Origin: Chitinophaga eiseniae
GTDB lineage: Bacteria > Bacteroidota > Bacteroidia > Chitinophagales > Chitinophagaceae
Assembly (NCBI RefSeq): GCF_012641265.1
Contig: NZ_JABAHZ010000008.1
Span: 62,001 to 126,000 of the forward strand
Reading direction: 5' to 3'
Length of the DNA: 64,000 nt
Under the pieces are notes generated by a model. That model searched no databases. It was not told the DNA's origin and saw only the letters and a program-made list of their open reading frames with translations. Position 1 is the first letter of the stretch. Every line of letters starts with the position of its first letter. This document shows positions 23,418 through 33,082 of this stretch, piece after piece. Both the position numbers and the translations under genes were made by a program.

Positions 23418-26348
23418 ATGATGCGCGACAAGCTAGAGCAATTGGCCCAGAAACTGGAAGGCACGCTTTATACAGATGATACCATGCGGACACTCTATGC
23501 CACCGATGCGTCGGCATACCGTGAAATGCCGCTGGCAGTAGCTATTCCGCAGCATATCGATGATCTGAAGACACTGATTCGTTTTGCGCGTGAAAATAAA
23601 ACCTCCCTGATCCCCCGTACCGCCGGTACCTCGCTGGCCGGACAGGTGGTGGGCAACGGTATTATTACCGATGTATCCCGCAATTTTACACAAATACTGG
23701 AACTGAATAAAGAAGAAGGCTGGGTACGTGTGCAGCCAGGCGTTATCCGTGATGAGCTGAACCTATTCCTGAAGCCGCATGGCTTTTATTTTGGCCCGGA
23801 AACCTCTACCGCCAACCGTGCTATGATTGGCGGTATGGTGGGCAACAACTCCTGTGGCTCCAACTCCGTGGTATATGGCAGTACCCGCGAACACCTGCTG
23901 GAAGTGAAAGCCCTGCTCAGCAACGGCGAAGAAGTGGTGTTTGGCAGCATGGATGCAGAGGCCTTCCACCAGAAATGCGAAGGTCCGGATACGCTGGAAA
24001 CCGCCATCTACAAGCAAATCCGCACCAGCCTGAGTAATCATACTTACCAGGATGAAATCCGGAGAGAATTCCCCAAAAAAAGTATTCCCCGCCGCAATAC
24101 CGGCTACGCCGTAGATATGCTGCTGGATACCAGCCCTTTCACCGCCGGTACGGAAGATTTTAACTTCTGTAAACTGATTGCCGGATCGGAAGGTACGCTG
24201 GCATTCCTGACTGAAATAAAACTGCATATAGATCCGCTCCCTCCCAAAGAAACGGGCCTGCTCTGCATACATTTCAATACCATCGACGAGTCGCTGCGCG
24301 CCAATATCCTGGTGATGGAATACAAGCCCAGCGCCAGTGAGCTGATCGACCACTACATCCTGGAATGTACCAAGGATAACATCGAACAACGTAAAAACCG
24401 TTTCTTCGTACAGGGCGATCCCGGCGCTATCCTGGTGGTAGAGTTTTGCCGCAATACCCGGGAAGAGATCATAGAGATCACCGGCAAGCTGGAAGCTACG
24501 CTCCGGTCGGCCGGACTGGGGTACCATTTCCCCCTGCTCTTTGGAGAGGATAGCAAGAAAATATGGGGCCTTCGCAAAGCCGGCCTGGGCCTGCTCAGCA
24601 ACCTGCCCGGCGACGAAAAAGCAGTGCCGGTAATTGAAGATACCGCCGTAGCGGTAGAAGATCTCCCCGATTTTATCCGCGACTTCAACGATATCCTGCA
24701 CCAATACAACCTGCACGCCGTACACTATGCGCATGCGGGTAGCGGTGAAATACACCTTCGCCCTATCATCAACCTGAAAACGGAAGAAGGCAACCAGCTG
24801 TTTCGCAAGATAGCCGAGGAAATTGCCACCCTGGTAAAAAAATACCATGGCTCCCTCAGCGGGGAGCATGGCGACGGCCGCCTCAGAGGCGAGTTTATCA
24901 AACAAATGGTAGGCGGCAAAAACTATGAACTGCTTCGCCAGATCAAATATACCTGGGACCCGGAGAATATCTTCAATCCCAATAAGATCGTAGACACGCC
25001 GTCGATGAATAGTATGCTCCGGTACGAACCCGGGCAGAAAGCGGCAGATATCAAAACGATCTTCCACTTCCCGGACCAAACCATGCTGCAACACGCGGAG
25101 CAGTGTAATGGCTCCGGCGACTGCCGCAAAACGCAGTTGAGCGGTGGCACCATGTGCCCCAGCTATATGGCTACCAGGAATGAAAAAGATACTACCCGCG
25201 CCAGGGCTAATATCCTGCGTGAATTCCTCACCCATAGCACCAAGGAAAACCGCTTCGACCATAAAGAAATTTACGAAGTGCTGGACCTCTGCCTGGCCTG
25301 CAAGGGCTGTAAGTCGGAATGTCCGTCCAACGTGGATATGGCCAAACTGAAAATGGAGTTCCTGCAGCACTACTACGATGCCAACGGGGTACCGCTGCGT
25401 GCCAGGATGATCGGTAACTATTCAAAGTTATCTGCACTGGCAGCTATCGCTCCCGGCATGTACAATGCCGTGATCAACAATTCCTTTACCGGTGGCATTA
25501 TCCGCAAGTTTTCCGGCTTTGCGGCCAAACGCTCCCTGCCAGGTTTACACACCATCACCCTGCGGAAATGGTTCAAAGAAAAATGGCCGCTCGAAAAACA
25601 GGGAACTGCAGCTGGTCAACGGAAAGTGTATCTCTTCTGCGACGAATTCACCAACTATAACGATACCACCATCGGTATTAAGGCGGTACAGCTGCTGCAC
25701 CGGCTGGGTTACGACGTGCAAATGATAGCACACCCGGAAAGTGCCCGTGCCTATATGTCGAAGGGATTGTTGCGCCAGGCCCGCGAGTATGCCGAAAAGA
25801 ATGTTCGTATATTCAGCAACGTTATCAATGAAAACGTACCGTTATTGGGTATAGAGCCCTCGGCTATCCTGAGTTTCCGGGACGAATACCCCGACCTGGT
25901 AAGAGAAGAACTCCGCGCCACAGCGAAAACATTAGCCAAACACGTATTCCTGGTAGATGAATTCCTGGCGGCCGAAGCTGAGAAAGGACATATCAGGGCG
26001 GATCAGTTTACCGATGCTCCTCAACATATCAAATTACACGGGCATTGCCAGCAGAAAGCATTGTCATCTGCCCTGTACAGCAAGAACATGTTGTCGCTTC
26101 CTAAAAATTATACCGTAGAAGTCATCCCTTCCGGTTGCTGCGGAATGGCGGGGTCTTTCGGATATGAAACCGAACATTACGACCTGAGCATGCAGATTGG
26201 CGAGATGGTGTTATTCCCCGCGGTACGCAATGCCGCCGCAGGCACGCTGATTGCGGCGCCAGGCACCAGCTGCCGCCACCAGGTTAAAGATGGTACGGGC
26301 GTTAAAGCGCTGCACCCAATAGAGATATTGTATAACAGTCTCAAGTAA
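23418..26348 (+). CDS. FAD-binding and 4Fe-4S-binding 2-hydroxyacid dehydrogenase-like protein
   Basis: 976 residues. An N-terminal FAD_binding_4 domain (PRTAGTSLAGQVVG, GPETSTANRAMIGGMVGNNSCG, YGSTREHLLEV) and the FAD-oxidase C-domain (HYAHAGSGEIHLRP, SLSGEHGDGRLRGEF, DPENIFNPNKIVD) span to about residue 535. A ferredoxin-like region follows, with CNGSGDCRK...GTMCPSYMATR near 560 and CLACKGCKSECPSNVDMAKLK near 620. The C-terminal part has CCG-type cysteine-rich segments (HGHCQQKA, PSGCCGMAGSFGYE). This is the fused GlcD/DLD-like arrangement that oxidises D-lactate, glycolate or D-2-hydroxyglutarate and passes electrons onward; the substrate is not decided by sequence. Monocistronic, closed by a strong two-way terminator. 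Confidence 0.9.
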   Translation: MMRDKLEQLAQKLEGTLYTDDTMRTLYATDASAYREMPLAVAIPQHIDDLKTLIRFARENKTSLIPRTAGTSLAGQVVGNGIITDVSRNFTQILELNKEEGWVRVQPGVIRDELNLFLKPHGFYFGPETSTANRAMIGGMVGNNSCGSNSVVYGSTREHLLEVKALLSNGEEVVFGSMDAEAFHQKCEGPDTLETAIYKQIRTSLSNHTYQDEIRREFPKKSIPRRNTGYAVDMLLDTSPFTAGTEDFNFCKLIAGSEGTLAFLTEIKLHIDPLPPKETGLLCIHFNTIDESLRANILVMEYKPSASELIDHYILECTKDNIEQRKNRFFVQGDPGAILVVEFCRNTREEIIEITGKLEATLRSAGLGYHFPLLFGEDSKKIWGLRKAGLGLLSNLPGDEKAVPVIEDTAVAVEDLPDFIRDFNDILHQYNLHAVHYAHAGSGEIHLRPIINLKTEEGNQLFRKIAEEIATLVKKYHGSLSGEHGDGRLRGEFIKQMVGGKNYELLRQIKYTWDPENIFNPNKIVDTPSMNSMLRYEPGQKAADIKTIFHFPDQTMLQHAEQCNGSGDCRKTQLSGGTMCPSYMATRNEKDTTRARANILREFLTHSTKENRFDHKEIYEVLDLCLACKGCKSECPSNVDMAKLKMEFLQHYYDANGVPLRARMIGNYSKLSALAAIAPGMYNAVINNSFTGGIIRKFSGFAAKRSLPGLHTITLRKWFKEKWPLEKQGTAAGQRKVYLFCDEFTNYNDTTIGIKAVQLLHRLGYDVQMIAHPESARAYMSKGLLRQAREYAEKNVRIFSNVINENVPLLGIEPSAILSFRDEYPDLVREELRATAKTLAKHVFLVDEFLAAEAEKGHIRADQFTDAPQHIKLHGHCQQKALSSALYSKNMLSLPKNYTVEVIPSGCCGMAGSFGYETEHYDLSMQIGEMVLFPAVRNAAAGTLIAAPGTSCRHQVKDGTGVKALHPIEILYNSLK

Positions 26349-26360
26349 TTACCTGTATAA

Positions 26361-26412
26361 TATAAAAGCAAGCAGGCGAATAACGGGTGTTATTCGCCTG
26401 CTTGCTTTTATA
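26361..26412. terminator. Bidirectional terminator with a perfect 24-bp stem
   Basis: Positions 26361-26384 and 26389-26412 are exact reverse complements around a GGGT loop. The stem ends are A/T-rich, giving T-runs in both directions, between convergent genes. Confidence 0.92.
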
Positions 26413-26421
26413 TATTTCTGT

Positions 26422-27183
26422 TTATTTCTTCGATATTCTTCCCCAATACAACTTCGTTTCGTAATGAAACTTCACCATGCCCTGTTCCTGGTATTTCCAG
26501 AAAATATCTTCCAGGTCCTTCATCATGGCGGGATAGGAAGGATGGTCCTTTTCAGGCACGTAGGAAGAGGAAAGCATACGCCCTTTCAGCGCGGCAAAAT
26601 CGAAGATCTGCGCATTCTGAAACGACATTTCATGAATGGCAGCGGGCGCAAAGAAGGAGGCTAACTGCGACGCACCTACGTTTCTGTGCTGCAACTCCTT
26701 ATAATCAGTTCCGTATTGATGTAGCAGCTCTTCGTAGCTTTTCTCAAAGGGAAGTTCAGACTGCCGTACATTCCACATCAATACAATCGCCGCGTTGTCT
26801 TTACTGATGCGCTGGAATTCGGCGGCAGTAGCGGATTGATCGAACCAGTGAAAGGCGGTACCCGCCAGGATCAGCTCTATCGAGTCATCGGGTAAGGTGG
26901 TATGCTCTGCGCTGCCGGCTACTGATTGGAAGCCGGGATACCGGTGCAGGAGTTTTTCCGCCATTTCCCGCATTTCTGTATTGGGCTCCACGGCATATAC
27001 CTTGTTGCCATTATCCAGGAAGGGTTGGGCGGAAATGCCGGTACCGGCGCCGATGTCTGCCACCAGGGTGTCGTGGGTCAATCCTACTTCCTTAGCCAGG
27101 TAAGGAATGATGGCCGCCGGGTAATGCGGCCGGTATTTGACATAGTTTTCTACGCGTGTACTGAAACGTTCTGTATTTTTCAT
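26422..27183 (-). CDS. Class I SAM-dependent methyltransferase
   Basis: 253 residues, cytosolic. Motif I VADIGAGTGISAQPFLDNG is at about residues 40-58, the acidic end of beta-2 in VYAVEPNTEM, motif II/III in GSAEHTTLPDDSIELILAGTAFHWFD, typical of the Methyltransf_11/25 families (trans-aconitate/ubiquinone-type). The substrate is unknown. It starts 10 bases after the RND pump gene stop and so is probably the last gene of the efflux operon, which could mean it modifies a compound the pump exports (inference). The gene ends at the convergent terminator. Confidence 0.85.
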   Translation of the reverse strand: MKNTERFSTRVENYVKYRPHYPAAIIPYLAKEVGLTHDTLVADIGAGTGISAQPFLDNGNKVYAVEPNTEMREMAEKLLHRYPGFQSVAGSAEHTTLPDDSIELILAGTAFHWFDQSATAAEFQRISKDNAAIVLMWNVRQSELPFEKSYEELLHQYGTDYKELQHRNVGASQLASFFAPAAIHEMSFQNAQIFDFAALKGRMLSSSYVPEKDHPSYPAMMKDLEDIFWKYQEQGMVKFHYETKLYWGRISKK

Positions 27184-27193
27184 CCTGTTACGG

Positions 27194-30100
27194 TTATTCG
27201 CCTAAACCTTTGGGCTTTTTCTCTTCATTGCCGTGTGCTTCCAGATCGGCCAGTTTCTTCTTACCGTAGGCCAGTTTGGTGATCAGTACATATAATACCG
27301 GTACGGTGAAGATACCCAGCATCGTTGCTGCCAGCATCCCTCCCACTACGGTGAAGCCTATATTAACACGGGAAGCAGCACCGGCGCCCTTTGCCAGGCA
27401 CAAGGGCATCACCCCCAGGATGAATGCGAAGGAAGTCATCAGGATGGGGCGTAAACGCAGTTTCACCGCCTCCAATGTGGCTTCCAGCAGCGGCATCCCC
27501 CTATCCACACGCTCCTTGCAGAACTCCACGATCAGGATGGCATTTTTGGCAGCCAGACCTATCAGGGTAATCAAGCCGATCTGCGAATATACGCTATTAG
27601 CCTGTTTGGTAAGCGACAATGCCACGATAGACCCAAATAGGGCTACCGGCACCGCCAGCAGTACGGAAAATGGCACCGACCAACTTTCATACAGGGCCGT
27701 GAGCAACAGGAATACAAAGAGAATAGATAAACCAAAAATCAACAGGCTACTATTACCAGCTTCAATTTCCTGCAGGGATACGTTGGCCCATTCGTAGCTG
27801 AAGTTTTCAGGTAATACAGAAGCGGCCACCTCCTTCAATGCATTGATGGCGTCGCCACTACTGTAGCCGGTTTTGCTGTCCCCATCAATTTCTACGGAGC
27901 GGTACAGGTTAAAGTGGTTAATAACCGGTGCACCGGCAGATTTTTTGGTGGTAATCAATGCGCTGAGCGGCACCATTTGCCCGGTATTATTCCTTACGTA
28001 ATAAGTATTCAGGTTATTGATACTGGTGCGGTACAGCGAATCAGCCTGCAACACCACGCGAAAGCTGCGACTGAATTTGGTGAAGTCGTTGACGTAAAGT
28101 CCCCCGAGGAAGGTTTGCAACGCATTGAATACATCACTCACGGCTACGCCGAGTTGTTTACACTTATCACGATCCACTTCCACATTGAACTGTGGCGTAT
28201 TAGCGCTGAAGAAAGCGTACGCCCGCGCAATTTCCGGCCGTTGATTGGCGGCCATCAGGAACTGGCCCATCACCTGGAGGAACTGGTTGATATCCGGGTT
28301 GCTCCGTTGTTCGAGAATAAAGGAGAAACCACCGGAAGTACCTAACCCACGCAGGGTGGGCGCCGGGATACAGATGACGTTGGCCCCGATAATGCGGCCA
28401 GCAGCGCCTTGTATGCGCCCTAATACAGTATTGATATTATCGCCATGAGCGTATCGTTCATCCCAGGGTTTGAGGCTCACGAAAAAGGTACCGGAGTTTG
28501 GCTTGGTGGCGTTGGCCACGAAGTTGATACCGGTGATCCCGAAGAAGTGACTTACAGCGCTGTCTTTTTCGAGGATACTACTGATTTCCGCTACCACTTC
28601 TTTGGTACGTTCTGTAGAGGAGGCTTCCGGCAATTCCAATGCAATGAACAGGGCGCCCATATCTTCCTGTGGCACGAAGGTAGTCGGCGTTTTCTTAAAC
28701 AGGAAAGCGGCGATGGCAAACAATACACCCAGGATGATCAGCACCACGGGTGTAAAGTGGATGGCGTGCTTTACCCCATTGCCATAGCGATTGGTAAACC
28801 TGGCAAACCACTCGTTGAATTTAAAGAAGAGTTTATTGAGTCCGTGTGATTGTTTGGTGAGGTGTGCCGGCTTCAGCAAAATGGCCGTCAGCGCCGGCGT
28901 GAGCGTCAAAGCCAGGAAGGCCGATAACAATACCGAGAAGGCGATAGTCAATGCAAACTGCTGGTACAACCTTCCGCTTACCCCCGGAATAAAGGCCACT
29001 GGTACGAATACTGCGGCCAGGATCAGCGCAATAGCGATTACCGGGGCGCTCACTTCCGCCATGGCTTTGAAAGTAGCCTCGCGGGGCGACATGAGGTCGG
29101 CGTCGATATGGTGCTGTACCGCCTCCACCACCACAATGGCATCATCCACCACGATACCGATGGCCAGCACAAACCCGAAGAGGGTGAGCGTATTGATGGA
29201 GAAGCCCAGCAGCTGGAAAAAGATAAAGGTACCGATCAGGGAAATAGGGATTACCAGGATGGGAATCAGGGTCGCTCTCCAGTTCTGCAGGAACACAAAT
29301 ACCACGATTACCACGAGTACCAGGGCTTCTATAAATGTTTGTATTACTTCATCGATCGATATTTTTACGAAGGAGGTAGTTTCAAAGGGAATGAGCCAGT
29401 TTACATCGTCGGGAAAGCTTTTGGCCATATTCTTCATTTTGACGATCACCCGGTCGTTTACGTCGAGTGCGTTGGCGCCGGGCGACAAATAAATGGCCAT
29501 CCCGCTACCGGTTTTACCGTCGGCTTTAGCTTCAATGGCGTAGGTAAAGGAGCCCAGGTCGATGCGGGCCACGTCGCGGAGGCGTACCAGGCCTCCATTG
29601 GGACTGGTAGCTACCACTACATTACCGAATTCTTCAGAAGTGGCCAGGCGTCCTTTCACGCTCACAGTATATTCAAATGCCTGGGACTTGCCCATGGGCG
29701 GGGCGCCCACACTACCGGCAGGCACCTGTTGGTTTTGTTCTGTAATAGCCCGGGAAATATCACCGGCTGTCAGCCCCAGGGCGGCCATCTTATCCGGGTT
29801 GAGCCAGATACGCATACTATAGTCCTGGGAGAAGGCATTTACATCGCCCACTCCGCTGATACGGGCCAGTTCCGGTTTCAGGTAAATATTCATGTAGTTA
29901 TCCAGGAATTCGCGGCTGTGCTTTCCTTTGGGAGAGTTGAGCGCGATTACCATCAACATGTCATTGGAGCGCTTTTTAACGGTAACGCCCACACGCCTTA
30001 CTTCATCAGGCGTACTGGGCAACGCCAGGCTCACCCTGTTTTGTACGTCGAGGGTGGAGATATCGGGGTTGGTACCCAGTTTAAAGGTCACCGTAATACT

Positions 30101-30367
30101 CATAGATCCATCGTTGGCGCTTACCGACTGGATATACATGGCTCCGGGGGTACCGTTTACCTGGTTTTCTATGGGGGTGGTCACTGTTTCCTCTACCGTT
30201 GTGGAGTTGGCTCCTACATAGTTGGCGCGTACATCCGTTACCGGTGGTGCGATATCCGGCAGCTGGGCGATGGGCAGGTTAAACATGCAAATGAGTCCTA
30301 CAATCACAATGATGATGGCAATGACGATCGTAGTATTCTTGCGCTCTATAAATGTTTTTGAGATCAT
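27194..30367 (-). CDS. RND efflux transporter permease (HAE1/AcrB family)
   Basis: 1057 residues, full-length HAE1-type pump that exports hydrophobic compounds across both membranes using the proton gradient. Twelve membrane segments are expected: TM1 after the N-terminus (TIVIAIIIVIVGLICM), and TM4 with GIVVDDAIVVVEAV holding the paired proton-relay aspartates. TM10 carries GLAAKNAILIVEFCKERV with the essential Lys. Two large periplasmic loops follow TM1 and TM7. It is preceded by the adaptor gene (20 bases) and followed by the methyltransferase gene. Substrate range cannot be inferred. Confidence 0.95.
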   Translation of the reverse strand: MISKTFIERKNTTIVIAIIIVIVGLICMFNLPIAQLPDIAPPVTDVRANYVGANSTTVEETVTTPIENQVNGTPGAMYIQSVSANDGSMSITVTFKLGTNPDISTLDVQNRVSLALPSTPDEVRRVGVTVKKRSNDMLMVIALNSPKGKHSREFLDNYMNIYLKPELARISGVGDVNAFSQDYSMRIWLNPDKMAALGLTAGDISRAITEQNQQVPAGSVGAPPMGKSQAFEYTVSVKGRLATSEEFGNVVVATSPNGGLVRLRDVARIDLGSFTYAIEAKADGKTGSGMAIYLSPGANALDVNDRVIVKMKNMAKSFPDDVNWLIPFETTSFVKISIDEVIQTFIEALVLVVIVVFVFLQNWRATLIPILVIPISLIGTFIFFQLLGFSINTLTLFGFVLAIGIVVDDAIVVVEAVQHHIDADLMSPREATFKAMAEVSAPVIAIALILAAVFVPVAFIPGVSGRLYQQFALTIAFSVLLSAFLALTLTPALTAILLKPAHLTKQSHGLNKLFFKFNEWFARFTNRYGNGVKHAIHFTPVVLIILGVLFAIAAFLFKKTPTTFVPQEDMGALFIALELPEASSTERTKEVVAEISSILEKDSAVSHFFGITGINFVANATKPNSGTFFVSLKPWDERYAHGDNINTVLGRIQGAAGRIIGANVICIPAPTLRGLGTSGGFSFILEQRSNPDINQFLQVMGQFLMAANQRPEIARAYAFFSANTPQFNVEVDRDKCKQLGVAVSDVFNALQTFLGGLYVNDFTKFSRSFRVVLQADSLYRTSINNLNTYYVRNNTGQMVPLSALITTKKSAGAPVINHFNLYRSVEIDGDSKTGYSSGDAINALKEVAASVLPENFSYEWANVSLQEIEAGNSSLLIFGLSILFVFLLLTALYESWSVPFSVLLAVPVALFGSIVALSLTKQANSVYSQIGLITLIGLAAKNAILIVEFCKERVDRGMPLLEATLEAVKLRLRPILMTSFAFILGVMPLCLAKGAGAASRVNIGFTVVGGMLAATMLGIFTVPVLYVLITKLAYGKKKLADLEAHGNEEKKPKGLGE

Positions 30368-30387
30368 ACCCTGAGAGTGATTTAGGA

Positions 30388-31542
30388 TTAATGTTTACCT
30401 GCCCCGGGAGCTGCGCCAGGTGCGGCGCCGGGTCCGGCAATATTCACGGTATCTCCGGGTTTTACCCGTTGCAGCCCTTCCACTATTATCCTATCGCCGG
30501 CATTTAACCCGCTGGTGACCAGCAGCATGGTATCGGTAACCGGGCCAGGTATAATATCCCTTGCGGTGACCACATTATCTTTGCTGAGCATATACACGCT
30601 GGTTTCAGAAAGATTCTGGATAATCGCTTTGGCGGGAATAGCCAGCTGGGTACCTGGTGTGCCATACTGCATCACGGCTACGATACTCATCCCTGATTTC
30701 AGCATGCCATCGCTATTCTGGAATACGAGCCGTACCCTGACAGTACCGGTTTGTGGATCTATAATATTATTGATGGTCAGTATTTTCCCTTCTTCCCCAT
30801 AGCGGGTACCGTCGCCGAACTGGATATAGAATTTATGGTCTCCCTGTCCTTTCAGCATCCGCTGGAATTCCGGCAGGCGGGCCTGTGGAATATCCATATC
30901 AGCGAACATGGGATGTTCGTTAACGATGGTGTTGATGAGCGTTTGGCCGGCGTTAACGATATCACCGACTTTAATTTGTGCGATGCCTATTTTCCCGGTC
31001 ACCGGCGCTTTTACCACCGCATGGCTCACGTCCGTACCGGCTTTTGCCACGGCTGCTTTGGCGGCAGCGAGGTTGGCTTTGGCGGTTAGCATGGCCGTGT
31101 TGGCCTGGTCTACCGTTTGTTTGGAGATCGCATCATGCTCCAGCAGGGATTTATATCTTTCATAATCCCTTGTTTTCTGCGCCAGGTCGGCTTCGGCCTG
31201 TTCCTGGGAAGCAGCTACCTGGCCATAGGCAGCGGTATAGCGGCTTCTGTCAATATCATACAGGGGCTGGCCCTTAGTTACGCTACTACCGTCCGGTACG
31301 CGGATCGCTTCCAGGTAGCCGGTAACATCGGGGCGAAGGGATACAACGTCGTGGGCCACCAGGGTAGCGGGAAATTTTTCGGCTACGGTATAGGAAGCAG
31401 GCGTTACTTCCACGGCTACTACCGTAGGTTTCATCTTCCCCATCATAGCAGCCTGCTGTTGTTGCTTTTTGCTGTTACCACAGGCCACACAGAGCATCAT
31501 TCCTGCCACATAAAATGTCCGCTTGTAATTGACTGGATACAT
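30388..31542 (-). CDS. RND efflux periplasmic adaptor (membrane fusion protein), lipoprotein
   Basis: 384 residues. Signal with lipobox LCVAC (Cys near residue 21) anchors it to the inner membrane. Order: short linker, beta-barrel/lipoyl part (DVVSLRPDVTGYLEAIRVPDGSSVTKGQPLYDID), alpha-helical hairpin (about 100-160), second lipoyl half (VKAPVTGKIGIAQIKVGDIV), barrel and membrane-proximal domain, then a Gly/Ala/Pro-rich tail. It bridges the RND pump and the TolC-like channel. Middle gene of the operon. Confidence 0.93.
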   Translation of the reverse strand: MYPVNYKRTFYVAGMMLCVACGNSKKQQQQAAMMGKMKPTVVAVEVTPASYTVAEKFPATLVAHDVVSLRPDVTGYLEAIRVPDGSSVTKGQPLYDIDRSRYTAAYGQVAASQEQAEADLAQKTRDYERYKSLLEHDAISKQTVDQANTAMLTAKANLAAAKAAVAKAGTDVSHAVVKAPVTGKIGIAQIKVGDIVNAGQTLINTIVNEHPMFADMDIPQARLPEFQRMLKGQGDHKFYIQFGDGTRYGEEGKILTINNIIDPQTGTVRVRLVFQNSDGMLKSGMSIVAVMQYGTPGTQLAIPAKAIIQNLSETSVYMLSKDNVVTARDIIPGPVTDTMLLVTSGLNAGDRIIVEGLQRVKPGDTVNIAGPGAAPGAAPGAGKH

Positions 31543-31575
31543 ATGAGAAATTAATTGCGAATTACGAATAATAGC

Positions 31576-32922
31576 TTATTTGATCTTGCCCATGGCCTTG
31601 TCCAGGTCTGTTTTACTGGTCAGGGTATTCAGCAGTGCCTGCACATAATTCACCTGCGCCTGTTTCAGGTCATTTTCTGCTGAGGTAACATCCAGACTGG
31701 TAGCCACTCCCTGTTCAAATTTTAACACGATACGATCGTATATGCCCTGGGTTAAGTCCATATTGGTTTTCTGTGTTACATATCTTGCTTTGTTATTCTG
31801 GTACTGGGTATTGGCATTGGCCACATCCAGCTGTACCTGGTCCCCGATGTACCGGAGCGTATTTCTCGACTTCTCCAGGGTAATCCTGTTTTCCCGGATC
31901 TGATGGTATCTCTCTGTTCCGGCAAAAATGGGCCATTTCAGGGTGAGCCCCAGTGCAGAGGCGCCATAGCCGGTTTTATAGAGGTCGCTGAACTTGGTAG
32001 AGAAATAGTTATATCCATAATTCACATAAGCGTTTAGCTGGGGAAGGATACCCAGCTTTTTACTTTTCAGGCTCAGCTCATCCAGGGCTACCTGGGTGGT
32101 TTGTATGCTGTATTCAATGCGGTCCTGCACCTGGTAATCCACCGTATCTGCGATAAAAACATCTGCATTAAGGTCCTGCACCGTTTCGGTGAGGGTCAAT
32201 TTGTTTTCCTGCGGCATGCCCATCTGGAATCTCAATAACTGCATCGCATATACGAGATCCCGTATCTGGGTTTCAATATCTGTGACGATATTATTATAGG
32301 ACACCTGGATACGGTCTACATCTACCCTTTCGGCCACACCTACATCATAGCGGGCTTTGGTATCCGACAGTGTTTTGGAGAGCTGGGTCATGTTGGACTT
32401 TGCCAGCCGGATATTTTCTTCTGCGGCGAGGGCGGCGTAGTAGGCTTTGGTAATGGCTACCCGGGTATCTATTTCTGTACGTTTGAGGCTCTTTTTAGAG
32501 AGATCCCCATACACCCGGGAAGCTTTAAGGCCCAGGAAGTAATCGCTGTTGAATATCACCTGGTCTACCTGTCCTGTGGCGGCAGATGCCCATTTGGTAC
32601 CGAATTGCACTGGTATTTTTTTGTCATAGTTCCCATTGGCGATATCAGGAATTAAGGAGGTCTGGAGTTTGAGATTGTCTGTGATACTGGCGTTCACATT
32701 CACGTGAGGTAGAAATTTCCCTGTATACTCCTTAATCTGTTCCTGGGAGAAGTTTACATCCAGCCGGGCATTTACCACATCATTCTGATGTGCGAGGCCG
32801 TATTGTATGCAATTGGCCAGGTTAAAGTCATAATTGCCAGAGCGTGAGGTATCCACCTGCCCGTAAGCGATAGTTATTTGGGTCCATAAAAGAAGGGTGA
32901 ATAGAATATAACGACAATGCAT
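31576..32922 (-). CDS. TolC-family outer membrane efflux protein
   Basis: 448 residues from ATG 32922; the frame continues back to TTG 32967, but the ATG gives a proper signal peptide (MHCRYILFTLLLWTQITIAYGQ). Two repeated helical halves with the OEP pattern (NARLDVNFSQEQIKEYTGKFLPHVNVNAS; QVALDELSLKSKKLGILPQLNAYVNYGYNY; DVTSAENDLKQAQVNYVQALLN) give the trimeric barrel-tunnel of the outer membrane. First gene of the efflux operon. An 11-bp GGGATTATCCC palindrome lies about 80 bases upstream. Confidence 0.92.
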   Translation of the reverse strand: MHCRYILFTLLLWTQITIAYGQVDTSRSGNYDFNLANCIQYGLAHQNDVVNARLDVNFSQEQIKEYTGKFLPHVNVNASITDNLKLQTSLIPDIANGNYDKKIPVQFGTKWASAATGQVDQVIFNSDYFLGLKASRVYGDLSKKSLKRTEIDTRVAITKAYYAALAAEENIRLAKSNMTQLSKTLSDTKARYDVGVAERVDVDRIQVSYNNIVTDIETQIRDLVYAMQLLRFQMGMPQENKLTLTETVQDLNADVFIADTVDYQVQDRIEYSIQTTQVALDELSLKSKKLGILPQLNAYVNYGYNYFSTKFSDLYKTGYGASALGLTLKWPIFAGTERYHQIRENRITLEKSRNTLRYIGDQVQLDVANANTQYQNNKARYVTQKTNMDLTQGIYDRIVLKFEQGVATSLDVTSAENDLKQAQVNYVQALLNTLTSKTDLDKAMGKIK

Positions 32923-32999
32923 ACTTATTACTTTGAAAGTATATGATGATTGATAGATACTTAACAATAAATAGGTGAAAAAGTTGTGCAGGGATAAAA

Positions 33000-33010
33000 G
33001 GGATTATCCC
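33000..33010. promoter_or_regulatory. Palindrome GGGATTATCCC in the tolC/TMEM175 divergent region
   Basis: An 11-base perfect palindrome, with a second GGGATAA half site just before it. Possible operator for the efflux operon; not tied to a known regulator. Confidence 0.35.
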
Positions 33011-33054
33011 GGCAGGTGGAAAGCACGATTACGGGCTGCTAAAAGCTATTTTCG

Positions 33055-33062
33055 TATCTTTC
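33055..33062 (+). promoter_or_regulatory. Possible -7 element for the TMEM175 gene
   Basis: TATCTTTC matches TAnnTTTG with one mismatch, 20 bases before ATG 33083. It supports starting translation there rather than at the in-frame GTG 32975. Confidence 0.45.
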
Positions 33063-33082
33063 GGAAAAGTATATTGTTAACT

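Noticed and set aside
23763..25370. 535-codon open frame on the minus strand
   Set aside because: It is the antisense frame of the FAD/Fe-S dehydrogenase gene, which has clear family motifs throughout; the antisense product shows no family pattern.
29108..30361. 417-codon plus-strand open frame
   Set aside because: Antisense to the RND pump gene, whose membrane and proton-relay motifs cover the region.
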